From Actinobacteria bacterium UBA2272 (GTDB taxonomy: Bacteria > Actinomycetota > Coriobacteriia > Anaerosomatales > Anaerosomataceae): DNA of 64,000 bases. Positions 33,378-42,188 of this stretch are shown here, one piece after another. The stretch lies in assembly GCA_002347725.1 (NCBI GenBank), contig DDXA01000004.1, positions 434,001 through 498,000 on the forward strand, in the 5' to 3' direction. Within the stretch, counting starts at the first letter, position 1. Every line of letters starts with the position of its first letter. The position numbers were made by a program, and so were the translations under genes. The notes below the pieces were generated by a model. That model ran no database searches and was not told the origin of the DNA. It worked only from the letters and a program-made list of their open reading frames with translations.

Positions 33378-34574
33378 ATGCGGAACAGATCGATACTCCG
33401 ACACCTTCGGCGTCTGATGGCGCTTGTGACCGTTTTCTCATTGGCGATCTCGGCATCGGCCGTCGCTGCCCCTTCCACGGACGCGACCGCGACGCCATCG
33501 GTCCCCGCTGCGGGCCGTAGCGTCGCCGCCTCCCCCGACGACGCGGCCGAACGCGCGTTTCGCGCGGAGCTGGCACGCCGTCAGGCCGCACTGGACGAAC
33601 TCGAGGCCCAGCTCGATGAGCTCGATCGCGAGCTGGCGATCGCCTCCGAGGCATACAACCGCGCAGTCTACGAACTCGACACCACGCGCACGCGCCTCGG
33701 CATCACCAAGTTGGATCTCGCCAACGCCGAAGTTGCGTACTCGATCCAGCAGGACACCCTCTCGGACCGCGCCCGGGACATCTACCGCGACGGGGAACTC
33801 GACATGCTCGGCATCCTGCTCGGCTCGAAGTCGGTCGCCGACTTCGCCTCCCGTGTGACGTTCCTGCGGACCATCGGGCGAAGCGACGCCGAGATCGCCG
33901 CGGTGCTGGCGGCACAGCGCGACCAGATCGCGGCAGTCGCCGCCGAACTCGAGAATGCGGAGCTCAAGGCGCGCTCGCTCGAGTTCGAGGCCGAGGCGCG
34001 CAAGATCGAGGTCATGATCCGCATCCAGGAGCGTGAAGCGCTCCTCGCCTCGGCGCAAGCAGACCTGCTGGCGCTCTTCGATGAGCGCGCCGAGGAACGC
34101 CAGGCCCAGGAGGCCTCCTTGCTGCGGGCGGTCCTCGCAGGCGCACGCGGCGCTCGCATCGAGGTCGAGGAAGGGTCCCCCGTTGAGACGGCGCTCGCCT
34201 ACCACGGCGTTCCGTATCTATGGGGTGGCGAATCGGTGGCGGGCTTCGACTGCTCGGGGCTTGTCCTGTACGTCTTCCGCCAGCACGGCGTGAACCTCCC
34301 CCACTACTCGGGCGCTCAGTTCCAGCTCGGCGAGAAGATCGCCCCCGCGGACCTGCAGCCCGGCGACGCAGTGTTCTTCGGTTCGCCCGTCTACCACGTC
34401 GGCATGTACGTCGGCGCCGGGTACTTCATACACGCACCGCGTACGGGCGACTTTGTGAAGCTCTCACCTCTCGCAGCTCGCCGGGACTACGCGGGCGCAC
34501 GGCGATATACCTGGTCCGTCCGCGAGGGTCGGATCGTGAACGCGGTGACAGACCCGGGGGCGATCGTGCCGTAG
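33378..34574 (+). CDS. NlpC/P60 peptidoglycan hydrolase with N-terminal coiled coil
   Basis: Secreted wall endopeptidase (398 aa). It has a signal peptide (LMALVTVFSLAISASAVAA), a long coiled-coil region (about 52-250) like that of RipA/PcsB-type hydrolases, where it controls activity or docks to FtsEX-like partners, and a C-terminal NlpC/P60 domain with catalytic Cys292 (FDCSGLV), His in YHVGMY and a third polar residue (His) in FIHAP. It follows the cytochrome gene after 146 bases and probably has its own promoter. An M23 hydrolase with a similar coiled coil is at 58199. Confidence 0.88.
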   Translation: MRNRSILRHLRRLMALVTVFSLAISASAVAAPSTDATATPSVPAAGRSVAASPDDAAERAFRAELARRQAALDELEAQLDELDRELAIASEAYNRAVYELDTTRTRLGITKLDLANAEVAYSIQQDTLSDRARDIYRDGELDMLGILLGSKSVADFASRVTFLRTIGRSDAEIAAVLAAQRDQIAAVAAELENAELKARSLEFEAEARKIEVMIRIQEREALLASAQADLLALFDERAEERQAQEASLLRAVLAGARGARIEVEEGSPVETALAYHGVPYLWGGESVAGFDCSGLVLYVFRQHGVNLPHYSGAQFQLGEKIAPADLQPGDAVFFGSPVYHVGMYVGAGYFIHAPRTGDFVKLSPLAARRDYAGARRYTWSVREGRIVNAVTDPGAIVP

Positions 34575-34685
34575 GGAAGCGGGGATGCCGGGAGCGTCCC
34601 TATGTCATGGTGCTCTGCTATCTTCTGAGAAGAACGTAGACATCAGCCGCGTCCCGATCGGGCGCAGTCCACACGGGGGCCACGC

Positions 34686-36128
34686 ATGAGGGACGCCATA
34701 GCCCGGGCACTCGAAGCCGCCACATCGGCGGGAGCATCTTACGCGGATGCACGCGTTGTCGAGTCCATGCACGAACGCCTCTCGGTGCGCACCGGACGCG
34801 TGGAGGGCATCGAGTCCGGCGAATCCCTCGGCATCGGTATCCGGGTGATCGCCGCAGGCGCCTGGGGATTCGCAGCCACGGCCGACCTGAGCGCCCACGG
34901 GGTGCACGCTGCTGCGGCCGAGGCCGTCGCGCTCGCACGCGCCGCGGCTACCACCGCGCGCGCGCCGGTCGCCCTCTCGCCTGTGGCCGCGTATCGCGAC
35001 ACGTGGACGGGACCGTGCGAGATCAACCCCTTCACGATCGCCACTGAAGACAAGCTCGCCATCCTGCTCGCCGCCGACGAGGCGATGCGAGCCGAAGCCG
35101 CAGTGCGAGTGTCGTCGGCCTCGCTCGACTTCCTCCACGTGCGCAAGGTCTTCGGCTCGTCAGAGGGCTCCCTCATCGAGCAGGCGTACACCGAGTCGCA
35201 GGCCGGTATCGTCGCCTACGCGATCGGCGATGGCGAGATGCTCCCCCGCTCGTATCCCAACTCACATGGCGGCCAGGCGGTGCAGGGCGGCTGGGAGGCC
35301 ATCCTCGCCCTCGATCTGACCGGCAACGCTCCGCGTGTCGGCGAACAGGCCGCGGCGCTGCTCTCGGCCGCACCGTGCCCGGCCGAGACGACCACCGTGA
35401 TCATAGACGGCTCGCAGATCGCGCTGCAGGTCCACGAGTCGATCGGGCACCCCACCGAACTCGACCGCGTGCTGGGCGATGAGGCCGCCTTCGCGGGTAC
35501 GTCCTTCCTCAGCCTGGACGATATCGACACGTTCCGCTACGGGTCGGAACACGTCACGGTCACGGCCGACGCCACCGTCCCGGGGTCACTCGGCAGTTTC
35601 GGCTACGACGACGAGGGCGTCCCCGCACAGCGAGACTTCCTCGTGGTCGGCGGTGTACTCAGCAGCTTCCAGAGTTCGCGCGAGTCAGCACCGGTTATCG
35701 GCAGAACGTCCAATGGGTGCATGCGCGCAGATGGCTGGAACCGGCAGCCTCTCGTCCGCATGACCACCGTGAGTCTCGAGCCGGGGACCTGGGACTTCGA
35801 CGACCTCATCGCCAACACGGAGAGTGGAATCTACCTTGAGACCAACAACTCCTGGTCGATCGATGACAAGCGGCTGAACTTCCAGTTCGCATGCGAGATC
35901 GGGTGGGAGATCAGAAACGGCGCACTCGGTCGCATGATCAAGAACCCTAACTACACCGGCATCACACCGACGTTCTGGGGCAGCTGTGACGCGGTGTGCT
36001 CGACAGACCACTGGCAGGTATGGGGCATCCCCAACTGCGGCAAGGGCGAGCCGATGCAGGTGGCGCACGTAGCGCATGGAGCCGCTCCCGCACGCTTCCG
36101 CGACGTCCGGGTGGGGGTGGGCCGATGA
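34686..36128 (+). CDS. tldD: Metalloprotease TldD
   Basis: Subunit (480 aa) of the TldD-TldE protease, which in other bacteria trims peptide precursors and degrades unfolded small proteins. The zinc motif HESIGH (HExxxH) is intact, with the C-terminal Cys-rich region (GSCDAVC, IPNCGKGEPM) typical of TldD. ATG 34686 follows gccacgc with little ribosome site visible; the first residues read as a normal start (RDAIARALEAATSAG). The stop overlaps tldE by four bases. No obvious peptide substrate (microcin or RiPP) is seen nearby. Confidence 0.92.
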   Translation: MRDAIARALEAATSAGASYADARVVESMHERLSVRTGRVEGIESGESLGIGIRVIAAGAWGFAATADLSAHGVHAAAAEAVALARAAATTARAPVALSPVAAYRDTWTGPCEINPFTIATEDKLAILLAADEAMRAEAAVRVSSASLDFLHVRKVFGSSEGSLIEQAYTESQAGIVAYAIGDGEMLPRSYPNSHGGQAVQGGWEAILALDLTGNAPRVGEQAAALLSAAPCPAETTTVIIDGSQIALQVHESIGHPTELDRVLGDEAAFAGTSFLSLDDIDTFRYGSEHVTVTADATVPGSLGSFGYDDEGVPAQRDFLVVGGVLSSFQSSRESAPVIGRTSNGCMRADGWNRQPLVRMTTVSLEPGTWDFDDLIANTESGIYLETNNSWSIDDKRLNFQFACEIGWEIRNGALGRMIKNPNYTGITPTFWGSCDAVCSTDHWQVWGIPNCGKGEPMQVAHVAHGAAPARFRDVRVGVGR

Positions 36129-37468
36129 GGTACTCCGTGGAGAACGCGCGCATCCTCGCGGAGCGAGCCGCACACGCCACTCACGCCGATGCAGCCGAGG
36201 TGGTCGTCACGTCCGCATCCTCGGCACTCACGCGCTTCGCCAACAACCGCATCCATCAGAACGTGGCCGAGAGTGACACCCGTCTGTCGATCCGGGCCGT
36301 ACTGGGCACGCGCACCGGCGTGGCGAGTACGAACCGCCACGACAACGATGCGATCACCAGATGCGCCGCAGCCGCGGTCGAAGCCGCCCGGCACGCGCCC
36401 GAGGACCCGGACTTCGGTGGGCTGCCCGAAGCCGCGCCGATCGCGGCCGCCTCACGCGTGAGCGCCACCACCGCCGGCTACGATGCCGATCGGCGCGCGG
36501 AAGCGGCAGCCGCGATCATCGGGCAGTCCTCGGCACGAGGGTTCGTTGCGGCGGGCACGATCGCAACGAGCGACTACGCGGTAGCGGTGGCCAACACCGG
36601 CGGCGTATCGGCGGCGATGGAGGCCGATGACCTGCGCGCGACCGTCCTCTCGACGGGCCTGCACGGCGGCAGCGGCTGGGCATCGTACCTCGGGAGCGAC
36701 GCGGCGTCGTTCTCGCCGTCGGCACTCGGCGGCCGGGCCGCAACCACAGCCGAACGCTCCGAGCATCCGGCCTCGCTCGATCCGGGCGTCTACACGGTCG
36801 TGCTCGCTCCCGAGGCTGTCTCGGACCTCCTCGACTTCCTCGGCTATCTCGGCTTCGGCGCCAAGTCCTTCGCCGAAGGCGGATCGTTCCTCACCGAGGC
36901 CATCGGAACCTCACTCGTCGACGAGCGCATCAGCATCTACGACGATGCACTCTCACCTGGCACGATCGGCCTGTTGTTCGACTTCGAGGGGCAACCCAAG
37001 AGGCGCACCCCGCTGATCGCGGGCGGCGTGGCTGTCGGACCGGTGACCGACTCGTACTACGCACGCAAACTCGGCCTGCCCAACACGGGACACGCGTTGC
37101 CCGCACCCAACCCCTACGGCCCGATGCCGCTCAACCTCGAGCTTGCCGCGGGGGACAGCACCGAGGCCGAGATGATCGCGTCGGTGGACCGGGGCATCTA
37201 CGTGACCCGGTTCCACTACGTCAATGTCGAGGACCCCATGAAAGTCGTCCTCACCGGCATGACGCGTGACGGCACCTTCCTGATCGAGAACGGTGCGTTG
37301 ACCACCCCGGTACGCAATCTCCGGTTCACGCAAGATGTCCTCGCTGCGCTCTCCCACGTTGGCGCGATCGGATCACAGCGCGCGCTCGTGGGCCCCGGTG
37401 AGGGTGGTGCGACGCTCGCGCCTGCGCTCCTGCTCGAGCGCTGGGAGTTCACCGGGCAGACAGGCTAA
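36125..37468 (+). CDS. tldE: TldE/PmbA partner of TldD
   Basis: Non-catalytic partner subunit (447 aa) that forms the chamber with TldD. It lacks a HExxxH motif, as expected. Family segments include AEVVVTSASSALTRFANNRIHQ near the N-terminus and SFLTEAIGTSLVDERISIYDD and NPMPLNLEL-like stretches in the C-terminal half. ATG 36125 overlaps the tldD stop (ATGA). A strong terminator follows the gene. Confidence 0.92.
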   Translation: MRYSVENARILAERAAHATHADAAEVVVTSASSALTRFANNRIHQNVAESDTRLSIRAVLGTRTGVASTNRHDNDAITRCAAAAVEAARHAPEDPDFGGLPEAAPIAAASRVSATTAGYDADRRAEAAAAIIGQSSARGFVAAGTIATSDYAVAVANTGGVSAAMEADDLRATVLSTGLHGGSGWASYLGSDAASFSPSALGGRAATTAERSEHPASLDPGVYTVVLAPEAVSDLLDFLGYLGFGAKSFAEGGSFLTEAIGTSLVDERISIYDDALSPGTIGLLFDFEGQPKRRTPLIAGGVAVGPVTDSYYARKLGLPNTGHALPAPNPYGPMPLNLELAAGDSTEAEMIASVDRGIYVTRFHYVNVEDPMKVVLTGMTRDGTFLIENGALTTPVRNLRFTQDVLAALSHVGAIGSQRALVGPGEGGATLAPALLLERWEFTGQTG

Positions 37469-37522
37469 CGCGCCTCCGGGGACCGGAGCGCCCGGTGGGC
37501 GCACCCGGCTCCGGGATGCAGG

Positions 37523-37557
37523 AGGCCCCGCGGCTCTTCGCCACCGCGGGGCCTTTT
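37523..37557 (+). terminator. Rho-independent terminator of tldDE
   Basis: aggccccgcgg pairs perfectly with ccgcggggcct over 11 bp (37523-37533 and 37544-37554), with a ten-base loop, and is followed by a T-run (cctttt). It is the clearest intrinsic terminator in the window. Confidence 0.85.
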
Positions 37558-37781
37558 GCTAGTCGCTGTCCGGCCCTCCGGATGGAGGGGCGCCACCATC
37601 GGGCCGGACGAGTCGTCAGGTTGTCTTAGCTTTCCTGACACTTGATTCATCGGTGCTAGAAGGGGGCGACTTTAGCAGATTCTGGCCGACAGCCGATGGC
37701 CGACCGCCCGATGCCGACGAACGGTCATCGTACTCCCCGCAGCCGCCGCTCGTCGCAAAAAGGAACGTGGTCCGGACGCCC
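37558..37781. other. Non-coding gap between tldE and the ATPase operon, with two inverted repeats
   Basis: The two gene sets converge here and I see no gene. Inverted repeats: gtccggccc (37568-37576) with gggccggac (37601-37609), and gtcagg (37615-37620) with cctgac (37634-37639). Either could end the minus-strand ATPase transcript, but neither has a clear T-run on that strand. Confidence 0.5.
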
Positions 37782-38426
37782 CTACCGCTCCTCGTCGGCC
37801 TCCTGCTGCTGCGCGATCATGTCCTTGACCTTCATGAGCCGTGTCAGGTTGCCGCGCTCGGCCTCGTCGAGCTTCATCTGGATGTCGCGCACCGTCTCGT
37901 CGATCGACGGGATGAGCACGTACTCCAGCGCATTCACGCGCCTGCGGGTGCGTTCTATCTCGGCCGCGAGGAGTTCGATGGCCTTCTCACGACCGGCGAG
38001 CTCGAGCATCTTGGGAGCCACCGCACCGAGCGCGGCGAGCGCCTCATCGAGTACGACCGGCATCGTCGCCAGCGAGTAGCCGCCCGGCTCGGGCAGCTCG
38101 GTCAGCGTCAGCTCGGGAACCCTCACGCTCATGACGTTCCGTTCGGCGGTCTCGACGATCTCGCCGGGGGCCCCGGACAGGAGCGCCTCCTCGATGGTCG
38201 TCCGGCCGGCTTCGCCACGCGCAACGGCGAAGAGCCCGTAGGCCGCGGCGAGCTCGCGTTCCACCTCGGCGCGAAGCTTCCGGTTCGCGTTGATGCGCGA
38301 GATGAACTCCTTCAGGAGCTCATCGAACTTGTCCTTGAGCAGTTTGTGCCCCCGCTTGGCCACATCGCGACGGCGCCGGAGCTTGAGCAGTTCCATCCGG
38401 TTGGGGTTCACGCGCATCTTTGTCAT
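37782..38426 (-). CDS. atpD: V/A-type ATPase subunit D (central stalk)
   Basis: Central rotor shaft of the V/A-type ATPase (214 aa). It is a long antiparallel helical pair: the N-terminus (VNPNRMELLKLRRRRDVAKRG) and the C-terminal helix (RRRVNALEYVLIPSIDET) are diagnostic. ATG 38426 follows ggggaggtgag; the open frame further upstream overlaps the small membrane protein and is not used. It is the last gene of the operon. Confidence 0.93.
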   Translation of the reverse strand: MTKMRVNPNRMELLKLRRRRDVAKRGHKLLKDKFDELLKEFISRINANRKLRAEVERELAAAYGLFAVARGEAGRTTIEEALLSGAPGEIVETAERNVMSVRVPELTLTELPEPGGYSLATMPVVLDEALAALGAVAPKMLELAGREKAIELLAAEIERTRRRVNALEYVLIPSIDETVRDIQMKLDEAERGNLTRLMKVKDMIAQQQEADEER

Positions 38427-38430
38427 GCTC

Positions 38431-38625
38431 TCACCTCCCCAACCAGGAGAAGACGAGCCAGCCGAGCAGCACGATGACCGCCGCAGCGTTGATGGCGCGA
38501 AGCACCACGACCGCGCTCGCGGAGCGTCCGCCGAGCTCGCGCGCGGCACGCGCCGACACGATCTGCACCACGACCAGCACGCCGAGCGCCAGTGCCACGA
38601 GCCCTATGAGGACCCCGTCGCTCAC
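38431..38625 (-). CDS. Small two-helix membrane protein inside the V/A-ATPase operon
   Basis: A 64-aa protein with two hydrophobic helices (GVLIGLVALALGVLVVVQIV and VVLRAINAAAVIVLLGWLVF) joined by a short Arg-rich loop (SARAARELGGRSA). Its GTG start overlaps the atpB stop (GTGA), and it ends four bases before the atpD start, so it is tightly embedded in the operon. I do not recognise a family. Enterococcus has a small NtpH after D, but I see no similarity that I can claim. It may be an accessory or assembly factor for the membrane ring. Confidence 0.72.
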   Translation of the reverse strand: MSDGVLIGLVALALGVLVVVQIVSARAARELGGRSASAVVVLRAINAAAVIVLLGWLVFSWLGR

Positions 38626-40046
38626 CCAGTGACCTCCACAGCAGCGTCAGCGACGGGAAGGTACTTCGCGACGTACTCGTCCTTGATGCGCTTGAGCTCC
38701 GCGCGCGGCAGGAGCGCCATGAGCTCCCAGCCGATGGCGAGCGTCTCGGCCACGGAACGCTCCTCGTGCGGACCCTGACGGATGAAACGGTCCTCGAACG
38801 CATCGGCGAATGCCACGAACGCCTTGTCCGTGTCCGAGAGCGCCGCCTCGCCGAGGATGACGGCGAGCTCCTTGGCCTGCAGGCCGCGTGCGTACGCACC
38901 GAAGAGCTGGTTTGACAGGTCGGCGTGGTCCTCGCGCGTCTTGCCTGGTCCGATGCCCTTCTGCTTCAGGCGCGAAAGACTCGGCAGGACGGCCACCGGG
39001 GGGTAGATGCCACGGCGGTGCAGGTTGCGGTCGAGCACGATCTGACCCTCCGTGATGTAGCCGGTGAGGTCGGGGATCGGGTGGGTCTTGTCGTCGTCCG
39101 GCATGGTGAGGATCGGCACCTGCGTGATCGACCCCTTCCGCCCCTTCACGCGCCCGGCGCGCTCGTAGATCGTCGCGAGGTCGGTGTAGAGATAGCCGGG
39201 GTAGCCGCGCCTGCCCGGCACCTCTTTGCGCGCTGCCGAGACCTCACGCAGCGCCTCGCAGTAGTACGTCATGTCGGTGAGGATGACGAGCACGTGCATG
39301 TCGCAGTCGTAGGCCAGGTACTCGGCAGCCGTGAGAGCCATCCGCGGTGTCGCGATGCGCTCCACGGCCGGGTCGTCGGCGAGATTCAGGAACAACACCG
39401 CACGCTCGATGGCCGAGGTGTTGCGGAACTCGTCTATGAAGAAGTCGGCATCGGCGAAGGTGATGCCCATCGCGGCGAAGACCACCGCGAACTCGCCCTC
39501 GGCCTTGCAGCCGATCTCATCATCGCCCGAGCAGTCGAGCACCGCACTCTGCCGCGCGATCTGCGCCGCAAGTTGGTTATGCGGCAGTCCCGAACCCGAG
39601 AAGATCGGCAGCTTCTGCCCGCGCACGAGCGGGTTCAGGCCATCGATCGCCGAGACGCCCGTCTGGATGAAGTCGTCGGGGAAGTCCCGAGCCGTCGGGT
39701 TGATCGGCGAGCCGTAGATCGACCGGCGCACATCGGGGATGATCTCGGGGCCATCGTCGGCGGGTCGGCCGAGTCCGTCGAAGACACGTCCGAGCATGTC
39801 GCGGGACACACCAAGCTCGAGCGAGCGGCCGAGGAACCGAACCTTCGTCTGGGATGGGTTGGAGCCGCGCGTCCCCTCGAACGCCTGCACGAGAGCGACA
39901 TCGCGGTCGACTTCGAGGACGTTGCCGAGCGAACGGGTGCCGTCGGGGAACTCGAGCTCGACGAGCTCGCCGTAGGTCACATCCGACACACTCTCGATGA
40001 GCAGGAGCGGTCCGACAATGTCGCGGGTGGTCATGTACTCGCGCAC
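38622..40046 (-). CDS. atpB: V/A-type ATPase subunit B
   Basis: Non-catalytic regulatory subunit of the V1 head (474 aa). The P-loop position is degenerate (FSGSGLPHNQLAAQ), as normal for B. The C-terminus (LLPRAELKRIKDEYVAKYLP) and the segment PDLTGYITEGQIVLDR match the family. GTG 40046 follows ggaggtg at eight bases and shares a base with the atpA stop; ATG 40034 is an alternative four codons later. Confidence 0.95.
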   Translation of the reverse strand: MREYMTTRDIVGPLLLIESVSDVTYGELVELEFPDGTRSLGNVLEVDRDVALVQAFEGTRGSNPSQTKVRFLGRSLELGVSRDMLGRVFDGLGRPADDGPEIIPDVRRSIYGSPINPTARDFPDDFIQTGVSAIDGLNPLVRGQKLPIFSGSGLPHNQLAAQIARQSAVLDCSGDDEIGCKAEGEFAVVFAAMGITFADADFFIDEFRNTSAIERAVLFLNLADDPAVERIATPRMALTAAEYLAYDCDMHVLVILTDMTYYCEALREVSAARKEVPGRRGYPGYLYTDLATIYERAGRVKGRKGSITQVPILTMPDDDKTHPIPDLTGYITEGQIVLDRNLHRRGIYPPVAVLPSLSRLKQKGIGPGKTREDHADLSNQLFGAYARGLQAKELAVILGEAALSDTDKAFVAFADAFEDRFIRQGPHEERSVAETLAIGWELMALLPRAELKRIKDEYVAKYLPVADAAVEVTG

Positions 40047-41848
40047 TACCGCTCACCTCCCGCATACACGGCGGTCTCAAGCCCGTGCGGTCCCTCGCCG
40101 ACCAGCTGCGTCTCGATCTCCGAGGCGATCTCGTCAAACTCACCGGCGCCGGCGTCGGAAAGGTACTTGGCGTGCGCGATGTGATCGCGCACGGGCGCGG
40201 CGAAGATCTCCTTGAGCGGCGCTCCGTGTTCGTGCGCCTTGATCGCGGTGTGGTGGAACAGCAGGATCATCTGAAGGAGCCGATCCTGCTCGCCGAGAGA
40301 CGAGAACTGGTCGTCGTCGCGGAACGCGTTCTGCTGCAAGAAGTCCTCCCGGATCGACTTGGCGGTCTCCATGAGGATCTGCTCCTCGGCAGAGAGCGCC
40401 TCCACACCCACGAGCCGCACGATCTCGGCGAGTTCGTTCTCTCGCTGGAGGATCGCCATGCACTCGTCGCGCCGCCCACGGAACTCGGGCGAGACCTCCT
40501 CGGCCCAGTGACCGGTGATCTTGTCGAGGTACAGCGAGTAGCTCGTGAGCCAGTCGATCGCCGGGAAATGCCGCTGGAAGGCCAGTTGGTCCTGAAGCGC
40601 CCAGAAGACCTTCACGACGCGAAGCGTGTTCTGCACGACCGGCTCGGACAAGTCGCCGCCCGGAGGCGAGACGCTGCCGACGACGGACACGCTGCCCGTG
40701 CGGGACTCCGAGTCCGTCGACCCGAGGCACACCACCTTGCCGGCGCGCTCGTAAAACGATGCGAGGCGGGTGCCGAGGTAGGCCGGGAACCCCTCATCGC
40801 CCGGCATCTCCTCGAGACGGCCGGAGATCTCGCGCATCGCCTCGGCCCAACGACTCGTCGAGTCAGCCTGAAGCACGACGTCGTAGCCCATGTCGCGGAA
40901 GTACTCGGCCATCGTGATGCCCGTGTAGACGCTCGCCTCACGCGCCGCCACCGGCATGTTGGAGGTATTGGCCACGAGCACCGTGCGCTTGAGCAGCGGC
41001 TCACCCGAGTACGGGTCGATGAGCTCGGGAAACTCCATGAGCACGTCGGTCATCTCGTTGCCGCGCTCGCCGCAGCCGATGAAGATGACGACCTCGGCGT
41101 TGGACCACTTGGCGATCTGATGCTGCGTGACGGTCTTGCCGGCGCCGAACGGGCCGGGAATGCAGGCCACGCCGCCTTTGACGATCGGGAAGAACGTGTC
41201 GATCACGCGCGTGCCCGTGGTGAGCGGCTCGTCGGCTGCGATCTTCTTCGTGAACGGCCGCGGCAGGCGGACCGGCCATGTCTGCATCATGATCAGGTCG
41301 TGGGTCGTTCCGTCCGCCGCCTTCAGGCGACCGACCGTGTCGGTGACTGTATAGCTGCCAGCCTCGATCGACTCGATGGTCCCCGAAAGCGCGGGCGGCA
41401 CTAAGACGCGGTGCTCGATGACGGTGTTCTCCTGCACCGTGCCGATGATGTCTCCGCCCGCCACCTCCTCGCCGGGCTTCACCGTGGGGACGAACTCCCA
41501 CACCTTCGCGCGGTCGAGACCCGGCGCGGTCATCCCGCGCGCGAGAAAGGCGCCCGCCTGCGCCTCAAGAGCGTCGAGCGGACGCTGGACGCCGTCGTAG
41601 ACCGCCTCGAGCATCCCCGGGCCGAGTTCGACGGACAGCGGCGCACCGGTCGCCTCGACCGGGTCTCCGGGGCCGAGTCCTTCGGTCTCCTCGTACACCT
41701 GTATGGACGCCCGCTCCCCGCGCATCTCGATGATCTCGCCCATGAGGCCCTCTTCGCCCACGCGCACGAGGTCGTACATCTTCGAGTTCGTGAGGCCCAC
41801 GGCCACGACGAGCGGTCCGGCGACCTTCTGTATCTTGCCCTGGTCCAC
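40046..41848 (-). CDS. atpA: V/A-type ATPase subunit A (catalytic)
   Basis: Catalytic subunit (600 aa) that hydrolyses or makes ATP in the V1 head. Walker A is GPFGAGKTVTQHQ, and the family-specific bulge region lies near residues 110-200 (FVPTVKPGEEVAGGDIIGTV). The segment GERGNEMTDVLMEFPEL and Walker B-like VVLQADSTSRWAEAMRE are present. GTG 41848 lies one base past the atpF stop with a gaggaagg site. The presence of the complete V/A set in an actinobacterium-like genome is typical of anaerobic lineages. Confidence 0.96.
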   Translation of the reverse strand: MDQGKIQKVAGPLVVAVGLTNSKMYDLVRVGEEGLMGEIIEMRGERASIQVYEETEGLGPGDPVEATGAPLSVELGPGMLEAVYDGVQRPLDALEAQAGAFLARGMTAPGLDRAKVWEFVPTVKPGEEVAGGDIIGTVQENTVIEHRVLVPPALSGTIESIEAGSYTVTDTVGRLKAADGTTHDLIMMQTWPVRLPRPFTKKIAADEPLTTGTRVIDTFFPIVKGGVACIPGPFGAGKTVTQHQIAKWSNAEVVIFIGCGERGNEMTDVLMEFPELIDPYSGEPLLKRTVLVANTSNMPVAAREASVYTGITMAEYFRDMGYDVVLQADSTSRWAEAMREISGRLEEMPGDEGFPAYLGTRLASFYERAGKVVCLGSTDSESRTGSVSVVGSVSPPGGDLSEPVVQNTLRVVKVFWALQDQLAFQRHFPAIDWLTSYSLYLDKITGHWAEEVSPEFRGRRDECMAILQRENELAEIVRLVGVEALSAEEQILMETAKSIREDFLQQNAFRDDDQFSSLGEQDRLLQMILLFHHTAIKAHEHGAPLKEIFAAPVRDHIAHAKYLSDAGAGEFDEIASEIETQLVGEGPHGLETAVYAGGER

Positions 41849-41849
41849 G

Positions 41850-42176
41850 TCAGCCTTCCTCTTCTGTGATCGGCATGCTCGTACCGAGCGCCCGTACTAT
41901 GGCCCGCTCGAGCTTTGCCTCTCCCACTCCGCCGGCGCTGCCTGCGCCGGGTATTACCGTGACTGCCGGAAGCGGCCGATCGACGACCTCGGCGATGAGG
42001 TCCTCGAGCGCCGCGTACACGGGCTCGGTCACGAACACCGTCCCGTAGCCGCCCGTGAGAAGCCCGTCCCACAGCGCACGGGCAGCTTCGGGCTCGCGAA
42101 CCGGGAACACCGCGAAGCCGAGTGGACGGAACCCCGCCACACTCGTCGAATCGCCGATGATCGCCACTCGTGCCAT
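41850..42176 (-). CDS. atpF: V/A-type ATPase subunit F
   Basis: Small central-stalk subunit (108 aa) that sits with D and regulates the motor. The fold pattern starts VAIIGDSTSVAGFRPLGFAVFPV and continues with FVTEPVYAAL, as in the family; Enterococcus calls it NtpG. ATG 42176 is used. It ends one base before the atpA start. Confidence 0.9.
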   Translation of the reverse strand: MARVAIIGDSTSVAGFRPLGFAVFPVREPEAARALWDGLLTGGYGTVFVTEPVYAALEDLIAEVVDRPLPAVTVIPGAGSAGGVGEAKLERAIVRALGTSMPITEEEG

Positions 42177-42188
42177 GCGCCCGACCCC

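Noticed and set aside
38622..40046. Loss of the Walker A motif in the ATPase B subunit as a defect
   Set aside because: A degenerate P-loop is normal for non-catalytic B subunits.
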